Positions 43,787-57,056 of a DNA stretch of 64,000 nucleotides are shown piece after piece. The stretch is from Paramecium tetraurelia (Eukaryota; Ciliophora; Oligohymenophorea; Peniculida; Parameciidae): assembly GCF_000165425.1 (NCBI RefSeq), contig NW_001799021.1, positions 156,853 through 220,852 of the forward strand, written 5' to 3'. The notes under the pieces were generated by a model. That model did not search any database. It saw only the letters and a program-made list of their open reading frames with translations, and was not told the origin of the DNA. The first letter of the stretch is position 1; each line of letters opens with the position of its first letter. The translations under genes were made by a program, and so were the position numbers.

Positions 43787-44515
43787 ATGGTTAAATCACA
43801 AGAATGTTCATCCTAACTCAAGCACACCAAGAAGTATCAAAAAATAGATCGAGACTAACGCAGAATAGTCCTAGACTTATTACTAAAAGAAAAATTATCC
43901 CTTTAAGAGGTATTCTCCATATTCCTTAAATTCCTTATCTAAATACCACTATATATTGCATTTTTGACGATTCATTTCTAGGTAGCCAACAGACTTCATT
44001 TAAAGTACTGTACAGTCAGAACAATTCAAAAAGCATTCGAACAGGACGGTCGTATTGGAAAGAAAGAAACCAGGAAAAAGAAACTGAAAGTTGAGAGCAT
44101 TGTTAGAGTGTCGGTCTTGAATCCCCTCACTCTCCAAGTTCAACCATTGTGTGTGCAATCTGAAACCACTCAAGTATTGTATTTATCGAAGGCCTAGATC
44201 TATGTGGATAAGCAGCCCACTCACGAGGATCAATTAAATATAGCAAATGAACAGAAATAACTCATATCATCCCAATATCAGAAGCTGACCCAGGCTCTAA
44301 CTTAAGAAATTAAAAATACTAATTTAGCCTCACAATCACTCATACAAAACATGTTGCTCTCCTCTTAGATAGTGTTCAAACAAATTCTAGACTTTAAGCC
44401 TTAAATTTAAGCTCAAAAGGAATTTGATTCAGTATCGACAAGTCCCTACCCTTTCTAACAAATCTAATCATACCCTTACTTTTACCCTTTGCCTCACTCT
44501 TTTCTCAGAATTTGA
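43787..44515 (+). CDS. Helix-turn-helix protein (218 aa after splicing)
   Basis: The N-terminal half contains an HTH of the transposase/homeodomain-like type: RIVLDLLLKEKLSLQE, then VANRLHLKYCTVRTIQKAF, then GRIGKKETRKKK. The two HTH halves are separated by 72 nt (43910-43981) that begin GTATTC and end TTCTAG. Removing them restores a standard EVA.RL helix. The segment is 3n and has no TGA, so the unspliced frame is also open (242 aa). A Gln-rich C-terminal half follows. DNA binding is inferred. The helix order resembles transposase N-termini, so this may be a domesticated DNA-binding domain. Confidence 0.75.
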
Positions 44516-44779
44516 TGAGATATTATGTATTCATTTCTGATCTCAATCTCCAATTAGAAAAATGCTTAAAATTCTGATGTTCTTAGAATTATCTACTTAA
44601 CCATCGATTATGTTTTAACACAATATATTTAAAAGTCTATAAAGTTTATAGTTTGTTTATTATTCATACTAACCAAAAGTTTAGTTTGTTAATCAAAAAT
44701 AAGCATATTAATCACAAAATAATACTTAACAATAAGAATATTATGTTAAATTTATATTAAACAAAACAAAGAAAAGGCT

Positions 44780-45110
44780 ATGAGTGCTCAGATCTCATAA
44801 TTCAAATACTTCTGGACTTCTTAAGACAACAGTCATATTTATAACCAAGGTATGCTACTAGAAAACCCTTTGTTTTTAGTAAGTGCAGCTCAACCTCAAC
44901 ATTTACATTCTACACCTCCTCCAGTCCTCTGATGATCTTCAGTTTCATTCCTTCCCTTTCGTTATCATCGTCATCGTTTAGTCTTCTCTTGAATGGCATC
45001 ACTGTTATAGTCTATCACAATTTTACTATCATTGATGATATATATTAATTCTTCATTTATGTATTTATTGGATTCCTCCTTTAAACAATGAGATGAAATA
45101 AGAAAAGAAG
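44780..45110 (+). other. Possible small membrane-protein gene, unresolved
   Basis: A coding-like start at ATG 44780 (MSAQISQFKYFWTSQDNSHI) is followed by an intron-like segment (44849-44878 or to 44882) and then hydrophobic frames (for example NGITVIVYHNFTIIDDIYQF). I cannot choose between the two downstream frames, so no CDS is drawn. The 44516-44779 interval before it shows nothing. Confidence 0.3.
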
Positions 45111-45235
45111 GATGCAAAAATATCAAGTTTTATATGCTCCAGGTAGATTCGATGACTTTCTCCACCTTCCATCTATTTCAAGCCAATTTAACCATTTATA
45201 CAATAATATTAACATATAAAAGTAATAGGTAATAG

Positions 45236-46393
45236 TCAGGGTTGGGTTGTTAACATATCTGACAATTGAAATTTACTAAACTTCCTTAAATTTTCCAGAT
45301 TTGGATATTATTTATCAAATCCTTTGGCTAAATTCAATAGTTTATTAGCTGAATCCATGGCATCAGAGTTGTCCATTTTCAAAGTTGAAACTATCAATGG
45401 TATAACTACTTCAGATGACAGTGTTTAATCAATTTACTCTACAATTTTTGAACTGACAATCAAAGCTGAACATGCAATTTGCACATACGTGTGATTATTA
45501 ACAAATTCATAGTCATAAAGTGCCTTGAATAAATTAATGTATTTACCACTTTAGCAAGATATAATGTTATTTAATATAACTATTGATTCATATTCAATAT
45601 GGAGAGTACTATCGTAATGACATCAAGAACAGTAATCCCAATAAAATTAAAATCTAAAGCGGTTAAAATGTTTGTTTCTTTATCTTTAATCTCATCCTTG
45701 GTTAATTTCTTGTGTGCAATCTTCTCATGTACAATTTATAATTTCACTGGGTAGATTTCCTCAAATTTACAAGCCATGAACATAGTAGTCACGCCAACTA
45801 AATGTAAATCTTGAGGGATATGCTTTTACGGTGTTTTCTATAGATAAGAATCCATCAACTTAACAGCTAAAAAGAAGGTTTAATCTTTGCACTTATATGA
45901 AGTAAGTACTTCAACCATCCAATCAATCATCTTTGCTCTCAGATTTGAACTTACTGTGTGATTGGACAAAAAGTTTTTTGGTGTTTAATTCTATTTTTGT
46001 TGATTTTATAAATATGTACATTTAAATCCAAGTAATAATCTAGAATAGGCTCTGAATAATTGTTAATTAGTTTACACAACTCATTTGATTGTGTTTCTAC
46101 TTATTTTGGTTTTATAGGGGATTATTTTTATGGAGAAGAAGTTGTTAAAGTTTTTAATTTAGGCTCTGGCTTACAGAATACTAGTGGACGGGAGGAAATA
46201 GATGTATTATTGTTTTTAAGATCTATACTCTTAAATTCATTTTCTTAAAGAATATTATTAATCAATTACTTCTATTTCCACCAATCAATGATAGTGAGAC
46301 TAATTATGTTAGTGATTTATTCTAATGTCTAGGGTTATTAGACACCTCAGCTTAATTCTCCTTTTCGAAGATCTTTTTGGACATGTCTTTCAT
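45236..46393 (-). CDS. Cyclin (356 aa)
   Basis: Four minus-strand exons, introns 46244-46269, 45991-46019 and 45549-45580 (26, 29, 32 nt), give 357 codons. The N-terminal 120 residues are a Lys/Pro/Ser-rich leader. The cyclin box starts with LRAKMIDWMVEVLTSYKC, then FFLAVKLMDSYL, LVGVTTMFMACKFEEIYPV and ILTALDFNF. The second cyclin fold has LFKALYDYEF and YVQIACSALIVSSK. The arrangement fits mitotic A/B-type cyclins, which activate CDK1-like kinases. I saw no clear destruction box. The subtype is not resolved. Confidence 0.9.
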
Positions 46394-46542
46394 TATCTTA
46401 ACAGTTAAATTTTATTAATAAAGTAAAAATTATTTATTTATTATTTTGTTTATCTTTGTACAACCCCCTTCTAAATTAGGGAATAAAAAGAAAGAGAATT
46501 GAGACCATTTTTATCAAAAAACCCCCATTAAGGTTATAAAAA

Positions 46543-47009
46543 TCAAACTGTTAATTTTCTGTACCTTTAAGCACCACATTCAGCACAGTGAATTTTATAG
46601 TATTAATTAATTCTTTCACATTTTTGGCACTGCCATTCAAACTCAAATAAATCATATTTTTTTTATTCTTCTAATTTAATTGTTTTTTACATGTTTCTTT
46701 TGTAATCTATTTCAAGATCGGTTCCATAGATGGTAATTTATCAAATGAGAACTTATTATTACCATTATCTTTTTTATCTCCAGAAGATTTATTAGATCTA
46801 TCAGATATTGGTGGAATATCACCATTGCTCTCTGTCAAGAATAGAGCGGATTTGAATCCCTTATTTTCATTCTCTTTATAATTCTTCTAATTATGACATC
46901 TATTGCATGTATCTCTAAATGCAAAATTCATATTATTGCAGCTATCACAAATCCAGTCTCCCTACCGCTATCTGTGATTTATTTTATTCTTCCCTTTCTA
47001 CTATGCCAT
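46543..47009 (-). CDS. RanBP2-type zinc-finger protein (148 aa)
   Basis: Two minus-strand exons with a 20-nt intron (46671-46690) give 149 codons. There are two W-x-C-x2-C...C-x2-C fingers: GDWICDSCNNMNFAFRDTC with NRC at residues about 18-42, and FEWQCQKCERINQYYKIHC with AEC near the C-terminus, where the first has the classic N-x-R spacing. These fingers bind single-stranded RNA (ZRANB2 type) or ubiquitin. The linker is Ser/Asn/Lys-rich. The intron is at the short end of the Paramecium range, and splicing is needed to complete finger two. Confidence 0.85.
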
Positions 47010-49426
47010 TATATTTATTATAATAATTATTAATAAATCAATCACCTTTAGATAATTCAACATAAAATGATTGGCTAGAAGCATTTAGATTTAAATATTT
47101 GAAAACAAATAATCAGATTAGTGTAACAATAAAGAAATGAAATAATGAAATGCGACACTTTCAATCTAAAATTGTCAAATTAACAATATTATTGTAAATT
47201 ATGAATCTCTCCATTCATACATTTATCTACTCATCAAATCATATATTGCACTTTTTTACTAAGGATTTCATCAAAATTAAAGAAAATTATTTAACTATTT
47301 TATTTTTATATAAACTGTCTAATCATTAGTGTTATATGATATTATAAGATTCTTGGGGTTATAACATTTTAAAGAGTGAAAGGCAATCTTAAACTAATGA
47401 TGATTAAATTTTCATAACTTGGCATACAAAGAGAAGTACCTAGTTTATTGCTATGTATGAAGAATCTATCTCATTCACCCAAAAAGATTTAGAATTGATA
47501 AACTTTGGTCATTTTTTAAATTTACATATATAATGTCATACATATTGTTACCTAATAAACCAAGCACTTGAATGAAGCGTCAACAATATTTTTTTCTAAT
47601 CATAATTTCTTTTTTTTACCCTTAGCAAATTCTAAAGAAATATCTCAAATATTAGAATACTAAAATAAATACAGTTAAATAAGATTTTGTATAAAATTGT
47701 TACAGCAATTGATGCAATCAATCCAACATAAAAATAAAAGAATAATGAGGAGAATATCATTATAGATATTCGAATATTATGTACGCTTTCTCTCCTATGC
47801 TAAAATAATAAATTATAATTTAAATGATCCCTTTTATCAATTAATTCTGATTTCCTTAAATGAAATAAACTTTAGAAGTTTTATAACAGATCAATTTTTT
47901 GCTCATATAATAATGGAAAAAGAGACTTATTTCGAATATTATGAATCGAGTAATATGAATAAAGTTGTTAATTAATTTCTTTTTATTTCATTCTTGGTGT
48001 CCTTCATTAACCCTCTTAATTTATTTCATTAACAATAGTTACATAAGGAAATGTTCTAATTCTTTCCTATTTTTCTCAGCCAGTTAATTTTTATTTAGTT
48101 CAAACTTTTTATATTTCACTTTATATAGTGAATATTTCAAGTCCTAATTTAATTATTTATTGATTTAAATATATTTATTGAAAATTAAGGAAAATAATTC
48201 AGATATTTTTGGGAAAGCATTTCATGCCCCTCCTAATCGTAATTATTGGGGTAGAAAAATAATATACCATGAAGGAAACCCAAAAAAAAATAAACTAGTT
48301 ATTTTTAGAAGGAAAAAAAAAAAGAAAACGATTCGTGATTATTCTAATTCTTTTCATTCTAAATCACTTCACTCACATATTGAGATCAAGTTTCTTCATT
48401 GAGAAAGTCTGTTTTGACGATTTAGGGGACCATAATTTTATTTAAGTAATGCTTGGATTAATGATTGATTTTTGACATTTATAGGTTTTTCTTACTTGTT
48501 AAAGCGATATCAGGCTGTCAATTTTAATTGTATCTTTTGCTAAAGAAAAATATTTATATAATTCAATAATTATGCTAACTCAATTTTATTTTTAATTTCC
48601 CATTTTGATTAATGTGTGCATAAATTTAATTTAAAAAACTAATAAAAATTAACATTGATTGGATGCTTAGATGATGGTTTATTCGCATAATATATTCTAA
48701 GCTCATCAGATGTAATTTATGATTTAACATTTTGCATAGCTAAGGCCTCTCATTACTTCATCCATTAAACAGTTACAATTAAGATTATTAAAAATTTTGT
48801 AAAAATTTCCTTTTAGCGATCTCATGTTCCTTCATTGTATTTAAAAGTATAACAGTTATTATATAAATATTCTTTAAACTCATCTTAATATGAATTCATA
48901 ATCACCATTTATTTAAGAAATGTTGACCTTCACATATCTCTTAAATTTTAGTATTCCTAGTGCTTAAACATATTATCCAAAAGAGAATAGATCAAGGGAA
49001 TACCTTAAATCAATTCAATTTATTCCAACTTCTTTTCTTCTATTTCGGTTAATTAAAGTTACCTATAAGTAATTTGTATATTGAATCTCGCTAATCTTCA
49101 AGCTGTGATTCGATCTTTTATTTATTTTTCATTAGAGTATTTTGTTAAGTTTGTTCTAATACCCATTTTTTTATAAAATTTCGAAAAAACAACAATATAT
49201 AATGTAACAGAACGAAGCGATCTAAGTAGAAAATTAATGAACAACTTAACTACCTTATCAAACCGACTTTTTAGTGCCTTCGTAAATTGAAATATAAAGC
49301 AAAAATTATATTAATTAATTATAAGAATTAAAATGAAATCTAAATTATGAATAATTAATTTGGATAAAAATATTATCACATTAATATCTTAAAAAAAATT
49401 AAAATTTCCCTAAATAAAACCTTTTT
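47010..49426. other. AT-rich stretch upstream of the intact antigen
   Basis: About 2.4 kb of very AT-rich DNA. Weak minus-strand coding-like traces occur around 48,700-49,020 (for example RYSLDLFSFGQYVQAL, vaguely kinase-like) but with frame breaks, so at most a relic. A Lys-rich frame near 48,180-48,400 (+) looks like low complexity. No RNA gene is seen. Confidence 0.45.
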
Positions 49427-49454
49427 CCTTATAAATGTAATTTTAATACTTTTA
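49427..49454 (+). promoter_or_regulatory. Conserved upstream block of the intact antigen
   Basis: About 28 bases before the ATG are shared with antigen copy 1 (TTATAAATGT, then TTAATACTTTTA next to the start), while sequence further upstream is unrelated. It likely includes the transcription start of a short leader. Function is inferred from conservation only. Confidence 0.35.
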
Positions 49455-52400
49455 ATGAAAAATTTAATTTTCATTTGCTTATTAGCTATGGTCTTAGCAT
49501 AGCAAGTTTAACACACAAACAAATGTAATGATTGTGGATAACTAAAATCACAGAATGATTGTGAATAAGAAGTAACAGTTACAGGAGCATGTGAATGGGT
49601 AGCTGCTTCAGGAACAACAGCAGCAAAATGCTAAAAGAAAACAACAGTCGATCCAGTTGCTTCATTCAAACCTTATTGTGAACTTGTTGATAAGCCTGAA
49701 ACCAACTGTGCTAAAACTTTGGGATGTGCTTACGTTGACTCCAAATGTACTCATTTCACTGGATGCCAAGCATATGTTAAAACTACAACAACAGATTGCT
49801 AGGCTATATCTTATTTTTGTGTTAGTGATGGAAATTCATGTATTGAGGCTAAGGAGTGTAAGGCTTACACATAATAATAATGTGAGTCTACTCCAAGTAT
49901 CTCAGGCATTTTGAAATGTAAATGGGATACAACTGCTGGAGCTTGCAGAGATTATGCTTGCTCAGAGGCTGATGTTACCTTAAATACTGATGCTAAATGT
50001 TCAAGCTGGTTAGCTGGTTGTGTGACTAAAGGTTAAGGTTGCGTTAATGCTCCAAGACCTGCATGTGCTACATACACTGGAGATGATGCTGCTTGTTAAT
50101 CATTCATTGGATCAGATGGAAATTGTGAATTAGCAACCGGAACAACTAACTGTAAAGCAAAGGAATGTGCAAATGCACCAACATCATTAGCTTCTGATGA
50201 TGACTGTAAGGCCTATTAAAGAGGATGTATTACAACAGGAAAAGGATGTGTTTTGGCAACAACAAAACCATTATGCTCAACTTATTCAGGTGATAACACT
50301 ACATGTGTTGGATATATTGGATCAGATGGAGTTTGTGAAGGTGATGCTGGAGGTTCTAAATGTAGAGCTAGAAAATGCGAAAATGGAGCATTCAATACTG
50401 ATGATCTTTGCAAATAATATTAAAGCAGTTGTAAGACAAATGGAAAAGCATGCGTTTCAGCATTATCAGCTTGTAATACATATAAAGGAACTGCCACCAC
50501 TTGTGCCGTCTATATTGGTACCGATGGATATTGTAAAGGAACAAGTACAACTACTGAAGCTGCTTGTGCACCAAAGGTTTGTGACGAAGCTCCAGATACA
50601 ACTACAACAGACGATGCATGTGCCAAATATTAAGTTGGATGTGTTACTACAGGAAAAGGATGCGTTACAAAGACTAACTTGAAATCTTGTACTACTTATG
50701 ATGGAGATACCACAAGTTGCTAATCTAGAGTAGGAACTGAAGGAAAATGTACATGGAAGAGTGGAACCAAATGTGTTGCTAGAGATTGTGCATCTGCAGC
50801 AAGTAATGTCAATACTAACCCACTTTGTGCCAATTATTTCACTAATTGTGTTACAACTGGATCTGGATGTGTTTCATAAACTACATGTGATGCAACTGTC
50901 AAATAATAAAGTTGTGAAGGTACAAATAATTGCTCATGGTAACCAATTTGTACTAGTAATACATAATGTAGTGATTATAAGAAAAAATCAATTTGTTTAG
51001 CAAATTAAGCCAGAATTAAAACATAAGATGGAGTAGATGATTCAGGAAATCCCAAATACATTTATGTAACAGGAAAATGTGGTTGGTTGAATAATGCTTG
51101 CAAAGATTTGGCTTGTTCAGATTTAACCGGAGCTTTTTACAACACTGATGCAAATTGTGCAGCAGAACTATCAACATGTATTAGTAATAGAGTTGATGCT
51201 TGCATAACCAAATATGACTGTGCCAAACTTGTTGGAACATAATCTACATGTTTGAGTTATCCAGGATATTGTACCAATGTCGCTTCAGCTACAGACACAA
51301 CTCCTTGTGTGTCAAGAAAATGCGCAGATAATACAGACGCAACAGATAATGCTACATGCGCTACTTTCTTACCTGGATGTATTACTAGTGGAAAAGGTTG
51401 TGTTGATTACAATACTCCATGCACATCAATGAAAGGAACTTAGGAAAATTGCAATAAATTATTTGCTTACAAGAGTGGATCAAGTACTAACTTTACAACA
51501 AATTAATGCTACAATAGTGCAAGTGCAACTGATAGTGATTTTTGCAAAGTTAAAACATGCAAATTGGCAGAAAACTAGACTGATGGTTCATGTGGATCAT
51601 TTTTAGATGGATGTGTCTATAATGGAAATGCAGGTTGTGTTGATCCTAAAGCTGGAGACACAACTTGTGCAAGTTACACAGGTGTTGCTGCATTCTGTGA
51701 GTCTGCAATTGTAGGAAACAATAGTTCAAAATATTGCTTTGGAACATCTACATCAGGTGCTTGCAAATAGAGAGAATGCACAGATAATACAACAGCCACA
51801 AAAGACGAAGATTGTGAGGCTTTCTTGACAGGATGCATAGCAAAATCTGAAGGAGGTTGTGCTGCTAAATCTGCAAGATAATGTTCTGGATAAAATGGAA
51901 CTGTTGCTACTTGTCCCAATTTTAGCGGTGGATTATCTCCATCTTGGACAAAGGTTGGATGCACAAAATACGATACCTGTGCAGATAGAGTATGTTCAGA
52001 CAAAGCAACTCCTTCTCAAGCCTCAGATTGCACTGATTATAAATCAACTTGTAGATTCTTAAAGGCTGGATCTCCATGCATTGATGCAGCTGCTTGTACT
52101 AGTTACTCTACCCCTGATACTGCCACTACTGATTAATAAAAGTTTGATTATTGTACAACTATCAAAGATAACAGTGGATATGTTTGTGGTTGGGCCTCAG
52201 GAACAAAGTGTGCATCTAGAACTTGTGATTAATTCTTGAGCACATTTACTACTTCATTAACATGCGTTACTTATTTATAAAAGAATGTTTCAAGTGCAGC
52301 AGCTGATACATGTAAGTTAGCAGGAACATTTTGTTATTTACCTAAAGCAAATTGTGACTATGCATTCCCCACTGGAATTGATACAGATGCCAAAAAATTA

Positions 52401-55400
52401 ACACAATGTTAGAAATATGTGAATACATCTGGAGTATTTTGTTCATTCAAAACTGCAGATGCAACTTGTACTAAACAGGACAAATGTGATAAAATAGTTT
52501 CTTAAACATCTGCTTAAGTTTGTAATGATGTTTTAGGTTATGGTGTTGGAATATGCTAAAAGGTGACTAACACAGGTTGCATAGAAACTGTTGCTGCTTG
52601 TACAAGTTATACTTTAGATTCAACACTCAGTGATGCAAATAAAAAAGCAGCTTGTGACTCTTTGAAACCTGTTAATGATGTAGCTAAATTTGGTTTAGGA
52701 ACTGCAACATATACAGCATGCACATGGTCAACTGGTAATACATGCGCAGCATACACTTGTGCTACTATTGCCACAGCTACAAGTTAAAAAGATTGTGACA
52801 GCAAATTAGCAGGATGTTATTATTATTCTGGAAAATGTTATGCATCAGTTACCGCTTGTCCAACAAGTTTCCCAGCTGAGTTAGACACAGATACAAAAAA
52901 GGCTATTTATTGTAAGGCAATGTTCAAAACTGGAGGCACATATTGTGAAATAAAACCAGATGGCACAGCTTGCCAAGATGGATCAATTACTGATTGTGTT
53001 CTTACTTTATCTACTGCTTGGACTGCAGCATCAGCTAAATTTGATGGAGCTACTACAACAACTGATGCATTTTGTGTTACATAATCAGCTAAGGATAAAT
53101 CAAAATATTGTATCAAAGATGATAATGCCAAGTGTAAAGCAGGAACTTGTGAAAATATTCCAAGCCCAACCAGTTAAGCTGATTGTGATATACATTTAAT
53201 TGGATGTGTGTTCTCAGCTAGTAAATGTAGAACACCAAAAGTTACTGCTCTTGCTGCTGCAACAGACTGTGCTGATACTGCTAAACTTCCCTTTGCTGAT
53301 GCTACAGGATTGGCAGCTAGCGCAAAAACAGCCTATTGCTAAGTTTTTTCAAAAGATGGAGCAAGTGTTTTCTGCACCTATGATGAATTCCATGCAACAA
53401 CTTAAACAGCTTGTGTAGGCGCAGGAGCCTGTGATACATATGCAACATTACCTGTTGGTGATGCAGCTAGATTAACTTATTGTTTGAGTAAAGTGAATGC
53501 CAGTGGTAAGAAATGTGGATTTACAGCTGGAGCCACTAAATGCAGAGATTTTGATTGTTAAGACATTGCAAGTCCAACATCTTAAGTTGATTGTGATCTC
53601 TAAGCAAATGCATTAAAATGTGTTTATTACAAAGGAACTTGTGTAAATGATGATGCCGCCTGTGCAGCCGTCCCCGCTATTGGAACAACAGCAGATGATA
53701 AAAGAACATACTGTGCAAATTTATCAGTTACTGAACCTTGTACTTATGCCGTTGGTGCTTTCTGTGTGAAATAGGATACATGCGATAAATATGATGTGAC
53801 AGATGCAACAGATAAAGCAGCTGCATGTGGAGCTTTATCTGATGGAACGAATAAATGCACTTTTATCCAAGGTACTAAGTGTGTCACATTGGATACTTGC
53901 GATAAATATGATGGAGCACTCGGACCCGCAGCTGGTTCAGAAGAAGCATAATGTAAAGCCGTTAAATCAAAAACCAATTATCCATGCATTAAAGATACAG
54001 CTTAGAAATGCAAAGCCTAAGCTTGTACCGATAATGACGCCAGTGCTGCAGATTGTGCTAGTAATGCTCCAGATTGTATCTATTATTCAAGTAAATGCAT
54101 TGCTAAAACTACTTGTGGAGGTTACACAGCATAAGGTGCTGATGATGCAGCCAAATAAACATGGTGTGAAGGAGTTACAAATTCATCAGGAGATTTATGT
54201 GCTTGGGATGCTGCAGGTGGAAAATGTAAAGACAGAACTTGCGGTGACAAATCATTCTACACAGACTTTGATTGTTCAAGTTACCTCAAATCTTGCAAGA
54301 CAAACGGTTCAGCATGCGTTGCTTCAACTACAGCATGTAGTTCAAGTAACGGCTCCACAGATTTTTGCAACCTCTTATTAGATGGAACAGCAAAAGATAA
54401 ATGCAAACCATTAGCACCAGCTACTCCAACTGCTGCAGGAGCATGCACAAACAAAAAATGTTATGATAATGTTACAGCAACATCTGATTCTGAATGTGAT
54501 TCTTATTTGAGTGGATGTGTCACACGTGGAACAGGATGTATTCCAAATTCAGAACCATGCACATCATACAGAGGAACTAAATTGTAATGTGAATTATTCA
54601 AAAAATTCACTGGATTAGATGCTAATAAAAATCCAATTTATGAATATTGTTCTGGTGATGCTACTAATACAGCTACTGGAAAATGTAAAGTAAGAACTTG
54701 CGCTGATAACATTACAGCCTCATCAGATACCGATTGTGCTGCTTATTTGAAAGGATGTATTACAAAGGGTACTGGATGTATTGATGCAACATCATCATGC
54801 GGTGGATTTAAAGGAGATTAAGCTACTTGCGCTAAATTCTTGGGAAGTTCAGGAAAGGATTATTGCTGGAATACTTCAACTGCATTAGCTACAGCTGTTT
54901 GCGCAAAGAAGAAATGCAGTGATATTGCTGGTAAAAACAATAAGGATTGTAATGATGGTATGCCACCCTTCAAGACTACAGATGATCCTTTCTGTGTCTA
55001 CGATGGAACTGGTTGCATTGATTATGGAAAGAATTGCAGTACCTTCAATGGAACTGAAGAAACATGCCCAACATATTTGGCTAAAGATGGACCATGCAAA
55101 GCTACCACAGTTGGAACAATCAAGGGAGCATGCGCTAAGAGAGTATGCACAGAAGCACCAAATACACTTGCAACTGATGCTGATTGCTAGAAATATCATA
55201 AGGATTGTGTAACAACAGGTTATGGATGCACAGCTACTAAGAACTGCAGTAATTTGACATCATAAGCTGCTTGTAAATTAAGAGCAGAATGCACATGGGC
55301 CAATTAATGTACAGCTTCTATTACCACTTGTGCCACTTATAATAACACCAGTTACTCATAATGTACCAATTCTAAAGTCAATGGTAAATTCTGTGCTTGG

Positions 55401-57056
55401 ACTGAATCTAACTCAACATGCAGAGCTTAAGTCTGTGAAGATTAACCAGCAACAATCGCTTCTCATGCCTAATGTTAAAGCTTTGCTGATAATTGTACTA
55501 CATCTGGAGCTGGTTGTTTGACCATTACAACATGTCCATCATACAAGACTTAATCAATCTGTATTGCTGCCTCAACAACTAAGGACGGAGTAGGAAGATG
55601 TGGTTGGGATACTGCAACAAATAAATGCAGATCTAGAGTTTGCGGTGACAAGAACGGTTTAACAGATGATGAATGTAACACTTTCCTTGCTGGTTGCAAG
55701 ACCAATGGATCAAGTTGTGTTGCTGGAGCTTCATGTACTGAATTCTCTAATAAATAATTCTGTATTAAATCCAACTTTGGACCATGCCTTTGGGTTAATG
55801 GATAATGCTATGATTATGACAGATGTGAAGATGCTATCAAGAAGACACACACTGAATGCTAAGGTTTCTCACCATTATGCACAACCAATGGAGACACTTG
55901 TATTCCAATTACCAACTGTGCCAGCACAACATTGAAGGCCTCATGCGTCGTCGGAACTGATGGAGCTTGCGGATGGTTACCAACTGGAAAATGCTAGAAG
56001 TTCGGATAATGCACAGATGCAGTTGCTGCTACCAACGATGAATGTCTCTCATATGGACCAACCTGTATTACTGATGGAACTGCTTGTATTGCTAAGGCAG
56101 CTTGTGGTACTTACAAGACATAAACAGCTTGTAATAACCTTGGAACTGATGGTATCTGCTATTGGAACGCCACTGCTAATACTTGTAAGTTGAAGGAATG
56201 TGGAGATGAATAAAAGGGAACAAACGACTAATGCAAACTTATCTCAGTAACTGGAGGATCATGCACAACTGATGGAACCAAATGTATCCCATTGGCTGCT
56301 TGCTCAAGTTATGTTGAAGCTGGATGTTTCACAGGAACTGACGGAGAATGTACTTTCGCATTACCAGTTGGAGCTACTACAGGAACAAAGACATGCAGAT
56401 AAAAGCAATGTGAAGATATCACTGGAGGAACATCAAATGCTAATTGTATGGGTGTTATTGCAGGAAAGAATTGTGTTTCCAATGGAACTAGTTGCATTGC
56501 CAAGGCTGCTTGCTCAACTTATAAGACCATCACATCATGTAACGGAGGTGGTTTAGAAAACAATAAATCAACTGTTTGTGCTTTCACTCCTACTGGAACT
56601 GACAAAGTTAATGGAACATGCAAGACCTTCACCGCATGTGCCGATGCTACCAAAGACAAATTGGCTTGCACAACCAACCCAACATGCAAATGGACTGAAA
56701 ACTCAACAGGAACAACTTGTGCTAATCACGCTTGTGATACCTTTGCCACAGGAACTGATTGTCAACCAATTCCAAGCTTCGATGGAACCTCATCCACTGT
56801 TTGTGTTCTCTAAAGCGGAAAATGCGCTGCTGCTGATCCAGGAACCATGACTGACTCCAAGATTTGCTACACTAAATCAGCTTACACTTATAGTTGGAAT
56901 GTCGCTACTAATAAATGTGAAAGTTGTATTTCAGGATCTGTCAATCCAAACAATTCAAATGGAACTAACAACAACACAGATAATGGAACAACTACCACAG
57001 ACAGTGCTTACATCTTATCAGTTATTTCACTCGGTCTTTTGGGATTAATGGCATGA
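49455..57056 (+). CDS. GPI-anchored cysteine-rich surface antigen, intact (2,533 aa)
   Basis: A single intronless frame of 2,534 codons, with many TAA/TAG as Gln and TGA only at the end. Signal peptide MKNLIFICLLAMVLA. The body consists of Cys repeats of about 65-75 residues with recurring elements such as YQVGCVTTGKGCV. The C-terminus is a Thr/Asn-rich spacer (NNNTDNGTTTTDS) and a hydrophobic GPI signal (YILSVISLGLLGLMA). Size, Cys periodicity and the subtelomeric position (6.9 kb from the telomere) match Paramecium immobilization antigens, which coat the cell and cilia and are expressed one at a time. It is closely similar to the two disabled copies on the other side of the block. Confidence 0.95.

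Noticed and set aside
46840-46870. B-box-like sequence (GATTCAAATCC, minus strand)
   Set aside because: Lies inside the coding sequence of the zinc-finger gene, with no A box or cloverleaf around it. No tRNA gene is supported anywhere in the window.
48178-48402. Lys-rich frame upstream of the intact antigen
   Set aside because: Poly-lysine from A-runs, no ATG at its start, low complexity.
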